A DNA stretch of 32,606 nt from CAZQYB01 sp964597535 (GTDB lineage: Bacteria; Planctomycetota; Phycisphaerae; Sedimentisphaerales; Anaerobacaceae), in contig CAZQYB010000008.1 in assembly GCA_964597535.1 (NCBI GenBank), forward strand, positions 1 through 32,606, written 5' to 3'. Below, one piece after another: positions 31,815 through 32,606 of this stretch. Both the position numbers and the translations under genes were made by a program. Under the pieces are notes generated by a model that saw only the letters and a program-made list of their open reading frames with translations, was not told where the DNA came from and did not search any database. Within the stretch, counting starts at the first letter, position 1. Every line of letters starts with the position of its first letter.

Positions 31815-32606
31815 ATGGTAACATCCAAAACAGAGTTCGAATCACAAATCGTAGAATTAGCAAGAGAATCACTTGACAACCTTTGCGACGACACTTCCAC
31901 CAAAAAAACTGGAAGCACGTGTAAGGATTTCGGAGAAAAACTTTCGCCTTTGTATCCTTCTTGTATCGACAGGGAAGAAGACAAGGCAATAGCCAAAGCC
32001 GATGAAAAACCAAACGCTTATGTCGTTCCTTACGCCGTGGCAAAAGCCTATATCAAAGCGATAGCTAAAGCTGAACAAAAGGCCGGGGCTGAAGCAGCAA
32101 AAGCGATAGCGAGTGTCAAATCTGAATCCGAAGAAAAGGCAATAGCTTACACCAAGACAATAGCCAAAATCAAGGATGAAGCGGCAGCGACCTTAGCTAA
32201 ACTCAAAGCTGAAGTTGAAGAAAAGGCAAAGTCCTACGCCAAAGCAACAACCAAAGCAGACGACGAGGCAAGGACTAAGGCATTTATGATAGCGAGGCAC
32301 GCTGAAGCTAAGTCCAAAACCGAAGCTGAAGAAAAGGCAAAGGCTTACATCAAGACAATAGCCAAACTCAAAGCTAAATCCAAAGAAAGGTCAAAGGCTC
32401 ACGACAAGACAATAGCCAAAATCAAGGCCGAAGCGAAAGAGACAATGGCTAAGCAAAAGGCAAAGTCAGAGGCCAAAGCGGTAGAGGCAACAGCTAAGGT
32501 AAAAGCCGAATCCGAAGAAAAGGCAAAAGCTTATGATAAGACAATAGCCAAGGTCAGAGCCGAAGCCGAAGAGACAATAGCCGCACAAAAGGCAAAGTCA
32601 GAGGCC
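31815..32606 (+). CDS. Lys/Ala/Glu-rich repetitive coiled-coil protein (3' end outside window)
   Basis: The frame from the ATG at 31815 is open to the window end (264 codons). After about 75 residues (MVTSKTEFESQIVELARESL, with three cysteines near 24, 42 and 55) it becomes almost pure helix of Lys, Ala, Glu and Ile/Thr. Near-identical units begin with EEKA at 32130, 32328 and 32514, spaced 66 and 62 codons, with shorter units such as KTIAKIKAEA repeating inside. No signal peptide or membrane helix is seen. The composition suggests a long alpha-helical rod. No family can be named; function unknown. AGG precedes the ATG but is weak. Confidence 0.75.
   Translation, partial: MVTSKTEFESQIVELARESLDNLCDDTSTKKTGSTCKDFGEKLSPLYPSCIDREEDKAIAKADEKPNAYVVPYAVAKAYIKAIAKAEQKAGAEAAKAIASVKSESEEKAIAYTKTIAKIKDEAAATLAKLKAEVEEKAKSYAKATTKADDEARTKAFMIARHAEAKSKTEAEEKAKAYIKTIAKLKAKSKERSKAHDKTIAKIKAEAKETMAKQKAKSEAKAVEATAKVKAESEEKAKAYDKTIAKVRAEAEETIAAQKAKSEA

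Noticed and set aside
32130..32606. CRISPR array at the right edge
   Set aside because: The repeats are imperfect, in frame, separated by coding repeats of the same type and lack unique spacers; they encode a coiled-coil protein.

Overview
The window is one end of a large flagellar gene cluster from a Gram-negative-type (diderm) bacterium. L-ring and P-ring genes (flgH, flgI), a P-ring chaperone (flgA) and several lipoproteins imply an outer membrane. The many small unknown genes, the long TPR proteins and the zinc-ribbon and coiled-coil genes look like Planctomycetota, perhaps Phycisphaerae. That placement is inference from protein style, not a computed phylogeny. A run of ten N bases inside flhA marks an assembly join, so this is draft or metagenome sequence.

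Left half (minus strand, about 14.6 kb down to 1). A sigma-54 promoter with ideal GG-N10-GC geometry at 14585-14600 precedes a hook/rod/ring operon: flgD, flgE, a membrane-anchored PilZ-like gene, flgF, flgG, flgA, flgH, flgI, a minimal flgJ, a flgN-like chaperone gene, flgK and flgL. After a 245-base gap with a weaker sigma-54-like site come a TPR-glycosyltransferase gene and a family-2 glycosyltransferase gene that runs off the left edge. They may glycosylate flagellar or surface material.

Right half (plus strand, 15.07-29.7 kb). A divergent gene encodes a sigma-54 activator (REC-AAA+-HTH). A second ideal sigma-54 promoter at 16768-16783, followed by a strong leader hairpin, begins a co-directional run of about 12.7 kb: a bitopic TPR protein with a possible STN-like domain, a second exported TPR protein, a second sigma-54 activator, fliL, fliM, fliN, flhA (with the gap), a small two-helix membrane protein, fliA (sigma-28), two small unknown genes, two lipoprotein genes and flgM (anti-sigma-28). 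A stem-loop plus T-run at 29645-29700 looks like the terminator. The logic resembles the sigma-54 then sigma-28 hierarchy of Vibrio and Pseudomonas: activators switch on hook and switch genes, then FliA/FlgM time the late genes.

Right edge (29.7-32.6 kb). An HPP-family membrane protein, a gene-poor stretch, a small zinc-ribbon protein, a secreted coiled-coil protein (minus strand) and the start of a Lys/Ala/Glu-rich repetitive coiled-coil gene that runs off the window. No flagellin, motor (motAB), hook-length (fliK), export-gate (fliPQR, flhB), MS-ring or C-ring fliG gene was seen. No RNA genes, IS elements or CRISPR arrays were seen.

The best candidates for something undescribed are the TPR/STN-like protein with its TPR partner and the two lipoproteins, all co-transcribed with core flagellar genes. 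They could form a periplasmic/outer-membrane flagellar accessory structure. This is inference.
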